64,000 bases of DNA from Camarhynchus parvulus (GCF_901933205.1 NC_044573.1:54939993-55003992); one strand, 5' to 3'. Positions 37,570-50,137 are shown, counted from the stretch's first letter. Made by a program: numbers and translations. Notes: generated by a model from the sequence alone, not told the origin.

Positions 37570-37764
37570 CTCAAAGAGAAAGTTCTCCTAAGGCAGCAAG
37601 GGAGTTATATCCTCACTGTGGAGGCTGGGAAGCAACTGCTGCTCTCTGCTGACAGTGGAGCTGAGGCAGTCCTGCAGGCAGAGCTTACTGAAATCCAGGA
37701 GCGCTGGAAGATAGTTAGCACTCAGCTGGAGCAACAAAAGAAACAGCTTGCTTTGCTGCTAAAA
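37570..37764 (+). CDS. SYNE1: SYNE1 exon w28 (spectrin repeat)
   Basis: 65 codons, phase 0 to 0; acceptor TTTCAG, donor AAA/GTAAGT. SYILTVEAGKQLLLSADSG, then the Trp helix LTEIQERWKIVSTQLEQQ. The next intron (1,784 bp) contains an LTR-like repeat at about 38062-38730. Confidence 0.96.
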
Positions 37765-38061
37765 GTAAGTGTGCAATTCCTTCTGTACTTCTTCAGCAAG
37801 TTTGTGGTTTCTCACTGTGAGCCCTGGTGGAGGAATGCTCTCTCAATGGACAAACACAAATACAGAACTGCATTTACAGTACACGAACTAACAATTACCC
37901 TTCACCACCTCTGAAACTGGGAGTGGTAATACTTCATAACAGGCTTGCATGTCAGTGGATATATTGTAATTGATATTTCCAGAATACTGCCAATAAAGTA
38001 TATCCATACCACTCCTGTTTTCAAAATACAGGAAAGAATTATTTTATTTTGCACAAATTTG

Positions 38062-38730
38062 TATTGGGTTTGAGTGGCAAAGCTTTTCTATGTGGAAGCT
38101 GCAGGGATGATTTTTGTGAGCTACCAGAAGCTTTCCCTGTGTCTGATGGAACCAATGCCAGCTGGGTCCAAGATGAACCCACTTCTGGTCAAGGCTGAGC
38201 CCAGCAGTGATGGTGGCAGTTCCTCTGGGATAAGTTAAGATGCAAAAAGAAAATTACTCTGCAGGAGTAATTGGATCCAGAGAGAGGAGTGAGACAATGT
38301 GACAGCAGCAACTTTGCAAACACCATGGTCAGTGAAGGAGGGGAGGAAGTGCTCCAGGAGCCAGAGCAGAGATTACCCTGCAGCTCGTGGTAGAGACATG
38401 GAACTCTACGGTGGAGCAGAAATCCACCTGCAGCCCAAGGAGGTCCATAGGGAAGCCAAGATCCATGCACAGCCCATGGAGGTCCCACACCAGAGCAGGT
38501 GGATGCCTGAAGGAATCTGTGACCCCATGGAAAGCCCACACTAGGGCTGTTTTGCTGGCAGGACCTCTGACTCTGTACCAGATCCTTGATGGAGCCTGTT
38601 CCTGAGGTTTTTGAAGGAATCCATGGAAAGGGCTCTCTCCAGAGTAATTTGTGAAGAACTGCAGCCCATAGGAAGAGCTTATGGAAAAGTTCATGGAGGG
38701 ACCCCATGCTGGAGCAGGGGAAGAGTGTTA
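38062..38730 (+). repeat. Avian endogenous-retrovirus LTR-like repeat
   Basis: Starts TGTATTGGGTTTGAGTGGCA and continues with CAATGCCAGCTGGGTCCAAG, GAGCCCAGCAGTGATGGTGG and CCTCTGGGATAA, blocks I recognise from a common avian ERVL-like LTR. The second half contains GGTCCACACC-like blocks repeated with variation. No viral gene is adjacent, so it is read as a solo LTR. The 3' edge is approximate and the family name was not checked. Confidence 0.7.
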
Positions 38731-39548
38731 AGAACACAGGCTATTTTCACACAAAGTCATAGTATTTGATATGGCTAATTCTTCATCAAGATGATCATGA
38801 AATACTGTCGTAGACTGGGAAAAAAAGGAAGGAGAGAAATACAAAGGCAGTGATAGAAGAGAAATTCTTGAAACAGAAGACTTAGTTTCAATACAATGCA
38901 AGTTTCAATACGGGTTCTGTGTTCTCTGGTGTCACACAGATGGTATTCTTTGGGGGCCTATTAGGGATCTTTTTGTCCTAATATAAGGCTTTAACAAGCA
39001 AGTGAGGCAGATAAAACCATACTGCTACTTTTTAGGGTTTGTTTGCATTGAACACATTAAAAATTGTGGTATACAAAAGGATACAAACACTAAAGCAGGG
39101 TGTAGCTGCTAGAATCCTGATTTAAAGAAGATACTGATACTGAAGATGCTGATTTCAAGAAGGTACTTTAATCTGCACTGAATTTGCAAATTCCCCAACC
39201 ACTTTTTCTTTTTTTTTCACAGAGATTAATGCACCTGAATGAAGCTCTTGTAAAAGAGTAATGGTGTGATTAATACAGGCATTCAAGAAAGGAAGTGGAA
39301 AATTAATTTTGTCAGGGAGAGAGTGCTGAAAGGACGGAATTGTATCTAGGCAAAATTTTAATAACACAAGACCTTGTGTATTTCTACTAACAGAGACCTA
39401 CACAAAAAAAATTCTACACATCACTCAAATTCTGAGACTTTTTGTATTATTTAGAGGGAGTTTTCAAGGCATGTTATTTTTAGGCAAATCAACTGACATA
39501 AATATAACACAGATCAGAACTGAAGTCTAATAAACATTCTGCTTTCAG

Positions 39549-39674
39549 GACTGGGAAAAATGCGAAAAGGGCATAGGAGACTCCCTGGAGAAGCTAAGAT
39601 CATTCAAGAAGAAGCTTTCTCAGCCATTGCCAGATCACCATGATGAGTTGCATGCAGAGCAGATTCGTTGCAAG
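39549..39674 (+). CDS. SYNE1: SYNE1 exon w29 (spectrin repeat)
   Basis: 42 codons, phase 0 to 0; acceptor TTTCAG, donor AAG/GTAAAG. DWEKCEKGIGDSLEKLRSF is a Trp helix A; LPDHHDELHAEQIRCK follows. The next intron (758 bp) is unremarkable. Confidence 0.96.
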
Positions 39675-40432
39675 GTAAAGCACTTCTCTGTTGATTGTTG
39701 TCTCATCTTTGTTTGCCGTTGTGCAGTAACTTCTTCTGTTGTTAACTAGGTTCATATTACTGATGATGCAAACCAGTCAGCCATCCCCACGACAAGAAAC
39801 ATATGGACACCATAATACCAGAGTGATCTTACCATAATGCAAATCCTTCAGAGTAAATATAGATCTGATCAAAGTGATACCAGAACAGGGTCTGAAAAAT
39901 ACTGTAGAAAAGCTTTATATTAGTATGTTTTTATTACAGAAATTCTAAACTCAAATTTAAACTCATGGTGTCTAAACTTCTGGTTGAGTGATTTTTGTTT
40001 GAGATGAAGTGACTATGGGGAATTTTTAGCCAACACTTCTAGGCTGTATTATTTGCATTTTGGAAGTGGATTACAAACTTTAAAATATTTTGAATACGGA
40101 GAAGTCCAAACCAGGAGAAGTCCGAACCAGTACTTGAACTTCCCAGATACCTTTGAACTTCAGAGAGTTGAGTAGTGTCTTAGTTTGCAACTTCCTTTCA
40201 TTCTCTACTGGGGAGTTAATACCACCTGTGAAAATATTGGTACATTTGGGGTTGATGTTTTCTTTTGCTTTGAGATTGGGCTAAAACAGTCTCCTTGACA
40301 CGGTGGGTCTGCTCAGATGTGACTTAAATCAGTGGGTAATGCTGCTTGTCTGTTTCACCAATATACTCAAAATATACTCAAATGTTTATTTGTTAGCCAA
40401 CTGATCCTTTTTCCTTGTGTTTTTCTATTAAG

Positions 40433-40588
40433 GAGCTAGAGAATGCTGTTGAAGGTTGGACAGATGACCTTGCACACCTCTCCCTGCTGAAGGAGACCCT
40501 GTCTGTATATATCAGCGCAGATGATATCACAATCCTGAGCGAGCGAATAGAGCTCCTGCACAGGCAATGGGAAGAGCTGTGCCACCAG
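40433..40588 (+). CDS. SYNE1: SYNE1 exon w30 (spectrin repeat), GC donor
   Basis: 52 codons, phase 0 to 0; acceptor ATTAAG. Contains AVEGWTDDLAHLSLLKETL and ILSERIELLHRQWEELCHQ. The donor is CAG/GCAAGT, again GC in place of GT; the nearby GT four bases downstream would break the frame into w31. The following intron (1,930 bp) has no recognisable element. Confidence 0.95.
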
Positions 40589-40594
40589 GCAAGT
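40589..40594 (+). other. SYNE1: GC-type 5' splice site (second GC-AG intron)
   Basis: CAG/GCAAGT is the perfect GC-donor consensus. The acceptor is TTTCAG at 42518. Protein continuity (WEELCHQ joined to VSLRRQQ) fits this site only. Confidence 0.88.
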
Positions 40595-42518
40595 ACAGCA
40601 CTGAGCACTGATGGGACCGGTATGCAGGCTACAAAAGTGTTGGGAGAAAAATTGAATCTAAGTGGCAGCTTTTAGAAAGGATTCATGTAGACACACCTAT
40701 ATTCAAAAGTGAATTCTTTCTGAGTCAGGGGAAACATCCATTGAAATATTCCTTTGGTTACTGCTAGTGCTTCTAGGCCTCTTGAACTTTGTAATGTCTA
40801 TGAGGTCATATTTAAACAGCCTTGAAAAATCAGCCAAAGGTTCACACTGTGACCTGTGGGACTTGGGATGGCTGGCTGGGAAAAAACACAGAAATAATAC
40901 AGTTACACTTTGCTTTGGTGGAAGACCTGTGCTCAGAAAGGTTGTCCTCTCCCCACTCAACATTGCCCTATTGTACTTTCAGTTCTGCTGATGCCTTCTC
41001 CTACCTCAGACCTCAGTGTCTGCATTTCTTTTAGTCTGAGGGTCACTTGCTTGCCTGCAAAATGGAGCTGAGGAGTATTGTTTAATTTTTTCAGCTGCAT
41101 CATGCTATTAGTGTGCTTTTGGCCTCTGATTTGCACTCCAGGTACTGGAGTCTTCCTTACCCAGCTTTTCAGATTATCCTGATGTTGTTCTGTGGTTCAG
41201 CAGAGATTGCTGTCAAAATATGCTGAGGCTAACTTGAAATAGTTTCCTTATGGAAACTACCTGTGAAGGTTTCAAAAACCCCAAAGTAGGAAAAATGCTT
41301 CACAGTTACCAGCACAGAATTTGTTATGAGTTAGTTGCATTTGAACGAGCAAGTGTAGATAGATCTAAATTAGGATTCAGTCACTGCTTGTATGTTTATG
41401 GTAAAAGAAGGAACCAAGTAAAGAAGTTTTATCTTAGTTTTAAGCATGCTGAGGGTTTCAGGATGTAACCTAGTGCAGCCCTTCGTTCATCTGCTGCTTA
41501 TTTCCGGAAAGCTGTCATCAAGTTTGGAACCACAAAAAGGAAATGCAAGATCACGTGTATACCCCTGTTCAAGCTAATGCAGCAGTTAAAAAGCACATCA
41601 CTTTAATTTGTGAAAGAGCTTCATCTTTTCAGCTGAAATTACAATACAAAGTCAGAAATAATCCAGATCACACTAGGGAGGAAGTAAGTAGTTGTACCAA
41701 TGTCTGAAGCTGGAGAGATGATTTTGCTGCTTAGCATGTTCTACTTTTTTGATTTCAGTGTCCATCTGGGTCTGCCACTGCAGATGGTACCACAGTTACA
41801 GCTATTTCTTAAATGCAGCAATGTTTTCCTTCCTTCTGTGTTAACAGCAGCTTTTGCTTTGTTTGATGTGTCATGCCTTATCTTTCCTGTCAGAGCACAC
41901 CTCAGTGCTTTGGAATCTCTCAAGGTGGCATGCCTATACACAGGAAATAGTCATCTATGAAACCAGTGTATTGAGACTCAAGTAAAAAATTACTTTTGCA
42001 AAATACACTGTATCTTGGATTTAGCTTTGTATTCATGTGCTCATGCAGAAATGGCCCAGACTTTTGGACTTTGGCCTGTACTGTATTTGTTGGGGGTTTT
42101 TTTATGCTTTGGTGAAGCATTTTTCTTTTTAATTTAATCACTAGGACTAAAATATTTTATAACATTTTAAAAGTGAGCAAGAACTGTAAGAAAATTAAAT
42201 TTTTATCTTCTAATGGAAACTTTGGGTTAGAGATGTTATGAAACAAGATATTGACAGACTCCCGAGCTTAACGCTTGGGTGCCTGTCTCTGTGCATAGGA
42301 TGTAGCTAACAGGAAATCTGAGATCTGCACTTACCCCTGAACTTACAGGCAGTCACAGCAATTTTTGCTGTACAACTCCAGTTTGTTTCAATGGCAAGTA
42401 AGTGGCTGCAACACTTTTTCAAGGCTAGAGGAATTCACATTGAGGCACCAAGTGTTTTAAGCATGTCTTAAATGCATTTGCTATTGTAGTTTCATTTGCT
42501 CTTTGCAAATGGTTTCAG

Positions 42519-42677
42519 GTCTCCTTGCGTCGACAACAAGTTAGTGAGAGACTGAATGAGTGGGCTGTCTTCAGTGAAAAGAATAAGGAACTTTGTGAAT
42601 GGCTGACGCAAATGGAAAGTAAGGTGTCTCAAAATGGTGACATCCTCATAGAAGAAATGATTGAGAAACTTAAAAAG
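42519..42677 (+). CDS. SYNE1: SYNE1 exon w31 (spectrin repeat)
   Basis: 53 codons, phase 0 to 0; acceptor TTTCAG, donor AAG/GTATAG. Contains SLRRQQVSERLNEWAV, FSEKNKELCEWLTQME and EEMIEKLKK; all match nesprin-1 closely. The next intron is 462 bp with nothing recognisable. Confidence 0.97.
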
Positions 42678-43139
42678 GTATAGTATACACTTATATACCC
42701 TTCTTTAACTGTTTAATTGTTTGTGAATTAGCTGAAATTAAGGTTTTACCTTACCCTGATGTGTTCTGGTTCTCTCACTATGCAGCATTTTCCTGTCTTT
42801 GTTGAGATAGGACTTCCCAGAATACCAGAAAATTATGTGAATGCAAAGTCAGAGGCATCTGAATGCTTTACTAAGTGTCCAATCAGAATTGCCTATAATG
42901 AGTTAAACTATAGCATATTTATAGAAGGCATTGTGTTTTGGGCTGTGTTGGGTAGGTTTTTTTCATTCTTCTGGTAATTGTTTTTGTTTATCCATTAAAT
43001 ATATAAGAGGTTGTCACTCCACTTACCAATCAAATGAAAAAACAACATTCACTTGTATTTTGCACCATTCCTTTTGTAGTGTAGAGCAGAATATATTTAG
43101 AATAAGTACCCTGTCTTCTGATTGCTCTTTACTCTCTAG

Positions 43140-43306
43140 GATTATCAAGAAGAAATTTCTGTAGCCCACAAGAACAAAATCCAGCTTCAGCAAATGGGAG
43201 AGAGACTTGCTAAAGCCAGCCATGAGAGTAAGGCATCAGAGATTGAGTACAAACTTGGCAAAATCAATGACAGGTGGCAGCATCTTCTAGATCTTATTGC
43301 AGCCAG
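43140..43306 (+). CDS. SYNE1: SYNE1 exon w32 (spectrin repeat), last before the alpha start
   Basis: 167 bp, phase 0 in, phase 2 out (Arg codon AG/G). QLQQMGERLAKASHESKAS, then NDRWQHLLDLIAAR. Acceptor CTCTAG, donor CAG/GTAAGA. It is followed by the longest intron in the window (6,831 bp), which houses the alpha2 first exon. 43307-45600 shows no recognised repeat or exon. Confidence 0.97.
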
Positions 43307-45599
43307 GTAAGACAGTTGTTTTGTTTCTAAGTTTTAAGTGGGACAGATTAATTTGCTAGACGTCATGCATTTAAAATCCTTTATTGTCTGCCTTTTTATC
43401 ATAAATTCTGAAATAAATTTATTTCGAACCATCAACATATTTCTGTGAAAATTACTTTACTGTTTTACTTTATGGTACAGGACAACATTTCTTCAAGGAG
43501 AGTCATTTAAAACCTTCATTATAATAATATGGTGATGGTAGTAGGTTAACAGTTGGGCTTGATCTTAAAGCTGTTTTCCAAACTTAACAGTTCTATGTAT
43601 CTACAATATAGGATCAGTTGCAATCAGATTTATTGAGCCTTGCCCTAGTACCAGCTTACTTTACATGGTGCTTAAAACTGGATGCAAATATATTTTTTCT
43701 AAAAAATTTCTTGTCAGCAGAATCAACACAGTGCCTTTGTAGTTTTGTATTTCAAGAGCAGGTCTAAAACTAAGTCTTAAGTTTTCTGCCAGATCATTTT
43801 TTTCATGGATGGAGAAGAGTAACTGAAGGTAGATATATGCACCCTGGGCTTAAAGACTCTTTTTATTCAAGGTCAAAAGTATAACAGCAATTTTCAGAAC
43901 TTAAAAAATACAGGATTGTTGTTTGATAAGTAAACAAAATTATTTATTTGTTTTGACACTTTCTGTTTAGCTGTGCTACAGTCTTCCTTCCATTAACAAT
44001 AATTTTCTCACAATTTTGCACCTCATGGATTCAAAAATAGCTCATATACTTTATAATTCCTATTTCTTTGATGTAAGGACAAATGCATTAGTAATAGTTT
44101 AGTCCTGTTAGCAGCAAAAAGGTTTGTTTTCTTTCATCATCTTTTTTTGGCTCTTCTTTTTTCATATGGTTTATTGCATTCTTACTCTGAAATCTGTTAG
44201 TATGGGAGCAGTAAATTTTGTGTAAGCAGAAGCATTCCAGTGGCTCCAGCTCCTTTATTAGTAGTTCATTTTAAAGTAATGAACACCATATATTTATTAC
44301 AGAAGGATTAAGTCAGGAAGTAGCATTACCATTGAGGAGCCTGCTTGGTTTCAGTGGATGGGATACATCACCAGTTGTTGAATTTAAAGTATATTTGATA
44401 TATTTTTATGTTATTCTTTTGAAATGCTTACACAGAGAAGTGTTCAGATAATACCTTCAGGAAGTTTCTAGCATAAAGGGATTGCATTCAGAAACTACTG
44501 AACGCATCTTAAAATTATCTGTCTTATCTGTCCAGTATTACAGATTAGTCCCCACTACAGGGAGTGGTGAGGATTTAGGATTTTGTATCATTCTCAGGTG
44601 GGGAGACATAAGATGCAATATTATACACTGTGTGTATAATTATATTATACACATTCTGCTATCATGAAGTATTAAGTCCTAGTTCTAAACTAATGGATGT
44701 AATGTATTATTTACTTTTATTTCCAGATCATTTCAATTTAGCCTTCTCAACTGGCATGCTCAACAATATTGTATGCAATTAAACATATAACTCTTTACAT
44801 TCCAGTGCCCACTGAAGTGCAAAAAAAACTCTGCAAACTTGCTGAAGTTGGGAAATAAATTGTGGAAAGGTTTGATGCTAGGCTATGAAAATTTTGGTAG
44901 TTCAGCTGTATCTTAGGCTGGAAATCATTAAAAACCGAGGTGTTGATTAATGTGTGCACAAAATGCTTGTATTGATGTCTAAATACCAGTGGACAAAAGG
45001 GTTGACATGCCCAAAATAATATTTTAGAATGCTCCAGAGGTCCTTTAGAATATGTTCTTATAAATTGTCATGTGTTTCTGTTATGATATTTTGGAATTTG
45101 GAGTGTATCATATAACATAATTTTGGCTTCATTCAGGTAGTAAAGGCATATTAGTTGTCCTGGTACTGAGAAAAAAAATACATCTTTTCATGTTCCAGAT
45201 GCTTGACAATATTAATAAATTGTTAGATCCTGCAGACTTTCCTGCAGTGCTGCAGTAATCCCTTGCCTGGAGCATTTTTCTTTTCCTACATCTGTGAACT
45301 AATAGAAAGTGCTGTGTGAAAGTGCTTTAGTAATATTTTATGGTAGTACATGTCCAGTCTAAATCTTTACCTGTCAGTTTTATACTGTGTGGTGAAACTT
45401 CTCCAGTCATCTGTAAAAGCATCTTTGTTTGTCACATTCTGTTCCCTTACCCATTACTCTTCATTGCCCCTCCATTCAGAGGAGGTCTGTAAATACAGAA
45501 GTGACAGATGCAGAATTGTCTCTGCACTAAGGACTTACATTTCTTCCCTTCTAGAACCATGTAATCCTTTCAGATGAATTTTTCTGATATGTCAGCCTC

Positions 45600-45954
45600 A
45601 TGAAAAAGTTGCCATTGTTTACAGCCAGAAAATGGTGCTATTGCTGCAACGGCTCAGGCTTTGCAAAGAAGGTTTTGTATGTGTTTTCATCCTTTCCCCT
45701 ACCACTCCCAGTCCACATTCCTGGAGATCAAGTCTGGCACATGTTGATGAATGCAGGTTTTATTTAGAAACATGACCACTTGTCACCATCCAGTGTCATG
45801 TTATCAAGCAACGGCTGTTAACATTTGTTTGGCATGAAACATTTTCTGTACAGTACTCCCCAGCAAAGTGCGTCCCCTTTCCTCCCCCCTCCAAAAGAAC
45901 TGTGTTTGCAGGCTTTGGGAGTGGAAGTTCTTCTTTTTAATACTGGAAAATTTC
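45600..45954 (+). promoter_or_regulatory. SYNE1: Probable nesprin-1alpha2 promoter / 5' UTR region
   Basis: This is placed by position only: it lies directly upstream of the alpha2 initiator ATG. Visible short motifs are one MCAT-type CATTCC (45716-45721) and E-box matches CACATG (45738), CACTTG (45777) and CATTTG (45822). E-boxes this short are expected by chance. No convincing TATA box or CpG island was seen, so the transcription start is unknown. Confidence 0.4.
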
Positions 45955-46046
45955 ATGGTTGTGGTGGAAGACTTGCATGCTGTGAGGATGGCGGAGGACA
46001 ACAGTGTGGATTCAGACCTCCCAGACTGTAACTGTGATATCACAAG
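45955..46046 (+). CDS. SYNE1: Alternative first coding exon of nesprin-1alpha2, GC donor
   Basis: Encodes 30 codons plus AG, starting MVVVEDLHAVRMAEDNS and ending DLPDCNCDIT. This matches, from memory, the unique N-terminus of the short muscle isoform nesprin-1alpha2. The exon ends in phase 2, exactly what w33 needs to form the Arg codon (AG/G) and continue with VKKLKE. The first ATG has a weak context (T at -3, G at +4); the ATG at codon 12 has A at -3 and G at +4. The donor AAG/GCAGGC is a GC type. Read-through would meet a stop after nine codons. The isoform joins the nuclear envelope of muscle and recruits microtubule-organising proteins (known biology). Confidence 0.88.
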
Positions 46047-46052
46047 GCAGGC
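46047..46052 (+). other. SYNE1: GC-type 5' splice site of the alpha2 first exon
   Basis: GCAGGC follows AAG. The +4 to +6 bases are weaker than in the other two GC donors. No GT with the required phase 2 is present nearby in the open frame. The acceptor would be TTACAG at 50137. The intron from here to 50137 (4,091 bp) carries only a CR1 tail near 49615. Confidence 0.7.
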
Positions 46053-49000
46053 AGCTATTTTTGTTTGCTTTTGATTGATACTATTCTTTCTGAAGTCTTG
46101 GCTTGCTGGGAAACTAACTGAAATATTGATATATAGAAATCAGTACTATAGCTAGAAATTACTGTTTTCTGCTCAGTTGAAAAACAGTTGACAGTGATAA
46201 CAGCATACTTCATTTTACAGCTAGTACTTTTGGATCCTGGAATAATTTTTTTTATAGTGGTAGAGACTTAGAACTAGTAAAATCTCTTAGCTGTCTGAGA
46301 GAAACTGTGGTCTGATTTTACTGCTGTTTTCAAATACAAGAGCATGTACACACATGAGAATAAGCAGACTGTATCTGTCTGCTTGATATTTGTGTCATCA
46401 AAGGGGCATGACTACAAGCAAAAGGCAGAGAAGGAAAGAAGCTGTAAAGAGAGTGTTTCAGACTTAACTTATTAAAGCCTGGCTGTTCTGTTCATGTTAA
46501 TGACTGTTTTGTAACTGCATGTAATACTTGAACACAGCCTGTATCATCTCGGATTTTTGATCCAGCTTCTCTTTTTCCCTTTTCTCATTATCTCTTATAG
46601 AAATTTAGCTGTTGTTCAGAATTCTAGAAATTCAGACTTTGAAAGAGCAAACTGATTGGAGTAGTAAATATAACTGGCTTTACTGGTGTCCTACTACACA
46701 GTAGTACTGTACTTTGGAAAATAAATACTTCTTTTACTAATAAAAAGATTATTTTTCAGCTCATCTTTTCAAAGCTGATTTTAATAGTGCAACATTTTTC
46801 AATATTTCAGAGTGTTTCTTTAAACTTTGTCTACTGTTCCAAGTAGATATTTTTTTAAAAGCACCTTTTCTGTTTTCTAGTCTGTACTGTACAGACTTAG
46901 CCAACATGCTCTTACTTACTTTTTTTTTATGTTGCTTTTAAAGTTTAATATTAGTAAGCAGCTGTCTAAATGACTAATGCAGTAGTTATGACTTCTATAT
47001 GATGCATTTTTCTGTACTTACAGGATTGTTCCCATTTAGATTTAAGTGGAATTTAAGATTTTCTTCTTTAGGACTAGTTGAATTAAATACAGCTGTGTTT
47101 AATTTTAGCTCCAAGTTATTTTCCCACTGTCTTTGCCCAATGTAGAGTAATAGACATTATTAACAGACAATCTAAAGTTATTGGTTTATTGGGGAAATTG
47201 AGGCACATTAATTGGAACATGGAAATATTAGTATCATAAGGCCATTCAAATTGTTAGATGATTTTTCACCAGTAAAACATGCAAACAATTGAATTCTGCT
47301 GTATTTTTCTTTCTGAGAGTTTAAGTATTTGTAAATTGTAACAAGACTGGGGAGTGTGTTTTATGAAAAACAACCTTCAAACCAACTGTGTCATGGTTCC
47401 CACCATTTGCTTTCAGTGCAGAATTTTTATTATCAAGGAGAAAAGTTATCTCAATTCTCTCACAGTAACATGTGCAGTTACTGTGCTGTCTGGTGCTGCA
47501 ACAAAAGCATGAAATTATTATTGGAACCATTAACACATGAAACATAATCTTGCAAATGAAATCTCAAAACATCAAAATTACTCTTGGCTAGGGATCCCAC
47601 ATACCTGATTTTAAGATTTTAAATTTGGTCTTTTTCTCTTAAGCAGAGCTTTTAGGACATAAGCAGCTTTGCTTGCTGAAATTTGGAAGGAAAACACTCA
47701 GACATTTTGGATTGCATTTATTATTTGATCACGGATATGCTTTCAGTGTAGCCAGAGGCACAACACTGTACTGCAGCTCAGTACAAAAAAAATCTCAGCA
47801 GACTCAACTAAGCACTGGTTTATTTGTTTCTATTTGTACCACGGGCAAGGAACCTCTTACGTTAAACTCAGTATGAAAAAAAAACTGTGTAAAGGGTAGA
47901 CATAGTGGGGGTACAGGAAGGAAGCTGGAGGGTTTGGGTTTGGGTTGGTTGGAGTGTTCTTTTAGTATATCACACTGTTTTTCTTTCTCTTTCTGAAGTA
48001 ACTTAGATCATGTGACTGAAAATAGTGGTAGTTGGCCTACACTATTTTTTATGCTCTAGCAGGGATGTACTCCTGTGCAGTTTGCCTGAGGCAGAGGGCA
48101 CTTTCTAGAAGATGGACTCTTTATAGTTGCTGCAGGCAAAATGTAGATGAAATCCAGCACAGAGATTAGAGTACCACACAATTGCAAACAAAAACATCCT
48201 GGTCCACAGTTTGTCTTGCAGATATTGAGTGACATTGTTTCTCCACAGGGCTGGCGTGACTCATTGTTCCCTTTGCTACTCCAGCAGGCCTGCAAAAGAT
48301 CAGTAGCATCGAGCCTTGAAAATATAAGCAGAAAATGGGCAGGATTTCTCTCCTTTTCAATCATGTCAGAGATTGAAAAGCTGTATGTGCCTTCCAGAAG
48401 GGTGATAACCAACTTTCTTGGTCACCCTATGAGCAAGTTTCAGTTGGTTCAAACCCACAAAACATTGTATGTAGAACCAGAGGTGATAAGGAGAGGGTAC
48501 CCTCAGTGGGTGTTCTCCTACCATCTCCCTAAGCCTAAACACATGGCTGTGTTATGATACATAGCCTCATGATGAGGACTAAGGCAGTCTTTCAGCATAG
48601 TTGTATTGACTTCAGGCCCATCATAAACAGGTTTTCACATTGCCCAGATTTTTTTTTTCAGTTACCAGGTGGGGTTTTTTTACAGGACAAAACCCTACAG
48701 CTGTTGGTCAAGGGACTTCAGCAAGGAAGCTGTATTTGGACTGTTCTTAAGGGTTTTTAGCTATAAAGATCCATGGTTTAGCCATTTGTGAGCTAAAGGG
48801 AGGACTATAAAGAGAAGAAAAATGGAAAGATTTAACTTCTTTTTTTTTAAGATTACAATAATATCTTTGTGATTGTCTTAGTCGTCAACTGCAACTACTG
48901 CTTTCAGTATGGAAGCACTTGATAAATTTGCTGGTTAATGTTGTGAGAAAAATGTGAACTGCTTAATTTGAATTATAGGATAGTCAGGTGGCATTTTGTT

Positions 49001-49614
49001 TCTTTAACAAACCTGGCAGTCTTGTATTTTTCAACTCAATTTAGTCTGTTCCCAATTGCACTCATCTCTTAAACCTTTCTGGTATTGAAACACTTAAGTA
49101 GAAGAGCAATAGGAGTATAAAAGGGAACATTACTCAAGATTGGTTTTGGTACCACACAAACAGGGCAAAAGAGAGAGCTTAGAAAAAAAAATCAGAATTC
49201 ACTAATAATGTATGTTATGAAACATGGGGATAGGAAGGAGAGAATTATTGAAGGATAGTTTTGCAGTTCAAACTGATTGAAGGAAAAAATATTGAGACAG
49301 GATGAAAGTTTAGTTGAATTTATTCAATCTTTAAGCTTAATGCTCCCTTGATTAAAAAAACAAACAAACAAAAAACACAAACAGAAATCTATTTTGTTTT
49401 TCTTGCTCATTTGTCTTCCAGGGTCAGGATTCCAAGAAAAATTCTAGTTAGAAGTCACTATGCAGTTCCATTCCAATTTCATCTATTTAAACCTGAAATA
49501 GTCCAATAACACCAACTTAAAGCAGCCCTTGGAATTCAAGAATTCTCCCCAAGTTCTGAGCTGGACTTCTTGCTCTGAAACTTATTTATTCAAGGGCAAG
49601 TCTTCACCCTGGAA

Positions 49615-49795
49615 CAGATTGATCAAAGAGGTTGCCCAGATGATGCCCCCTCGTTAGGAATGTTCAAGGTCAGGCTGGATGGGGCTCTGAACAACCTGAT
49701 CTAGTTGAAGATGTCCTTGCTCATTACAGAGCAGGTGGACTAGATAACTTTTAAAGATCCCTTCTAACCCAAATCTTCTGTGTTACTTAGGTCAG
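49615..49795 (+). repeat. CR1 LINE 3' tail, plus orientation
   Basis: Shows GAGGTTGCCCAGATGATGCC, GTTCAAGGTCAGGCTGGATG, GGCTCTGAACAACCTGATCT and a degraded TTCTAACCCAAATCTTCTG ending, the usual CR1 tail order. It sits about 340 bp before exon w33. Confidence 0.88.
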
Positions 49796-50137
49796 TGTTT
49801 TCATGGGTGTGAAAAAGGCCTGTTCACTCAGTGCACTCTCCCACCAGCACATGGATAAGTTATTTGTACTCTAAGAAGAGCAGTTGTCATCTATTGGTCA
49901 AATACACAATTAAATTACTTAGATGGTTTTGGGGGTCAACTGATAAAGGTGCAGAAGCTTTGAAAATGTTTTGTGGCATTCATAAGCACTCAACCAGCAG
50001 CCATGAATGCAGGACTCGATGCCAAGTATATGTAATATACTTCTGCTACATAATAAAGGAAGACTTTACAGAAGAACTCACCTGTGAAAATTTTCCTTCA
50101 GGGTGTTCTTAATACTGCCATTTCTTTTTCTTTACAG

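Noticed and set aside
38189..38737. 182-codon minus-strand open frame
   Set aside because: Falls entirely in the LTR-like repeat; the Trp- and Pro-rich translation reflects repeat composition, not a gene.
48147..48557. 136-codon plus-strand open frame in the alpha2 intron, overlapped by a 118-codon minus-strand frame
   Set aside because: No protein family recognised, no coherent splice sites, and open frames of this size are expected occasionally in 64 kb of DNA.
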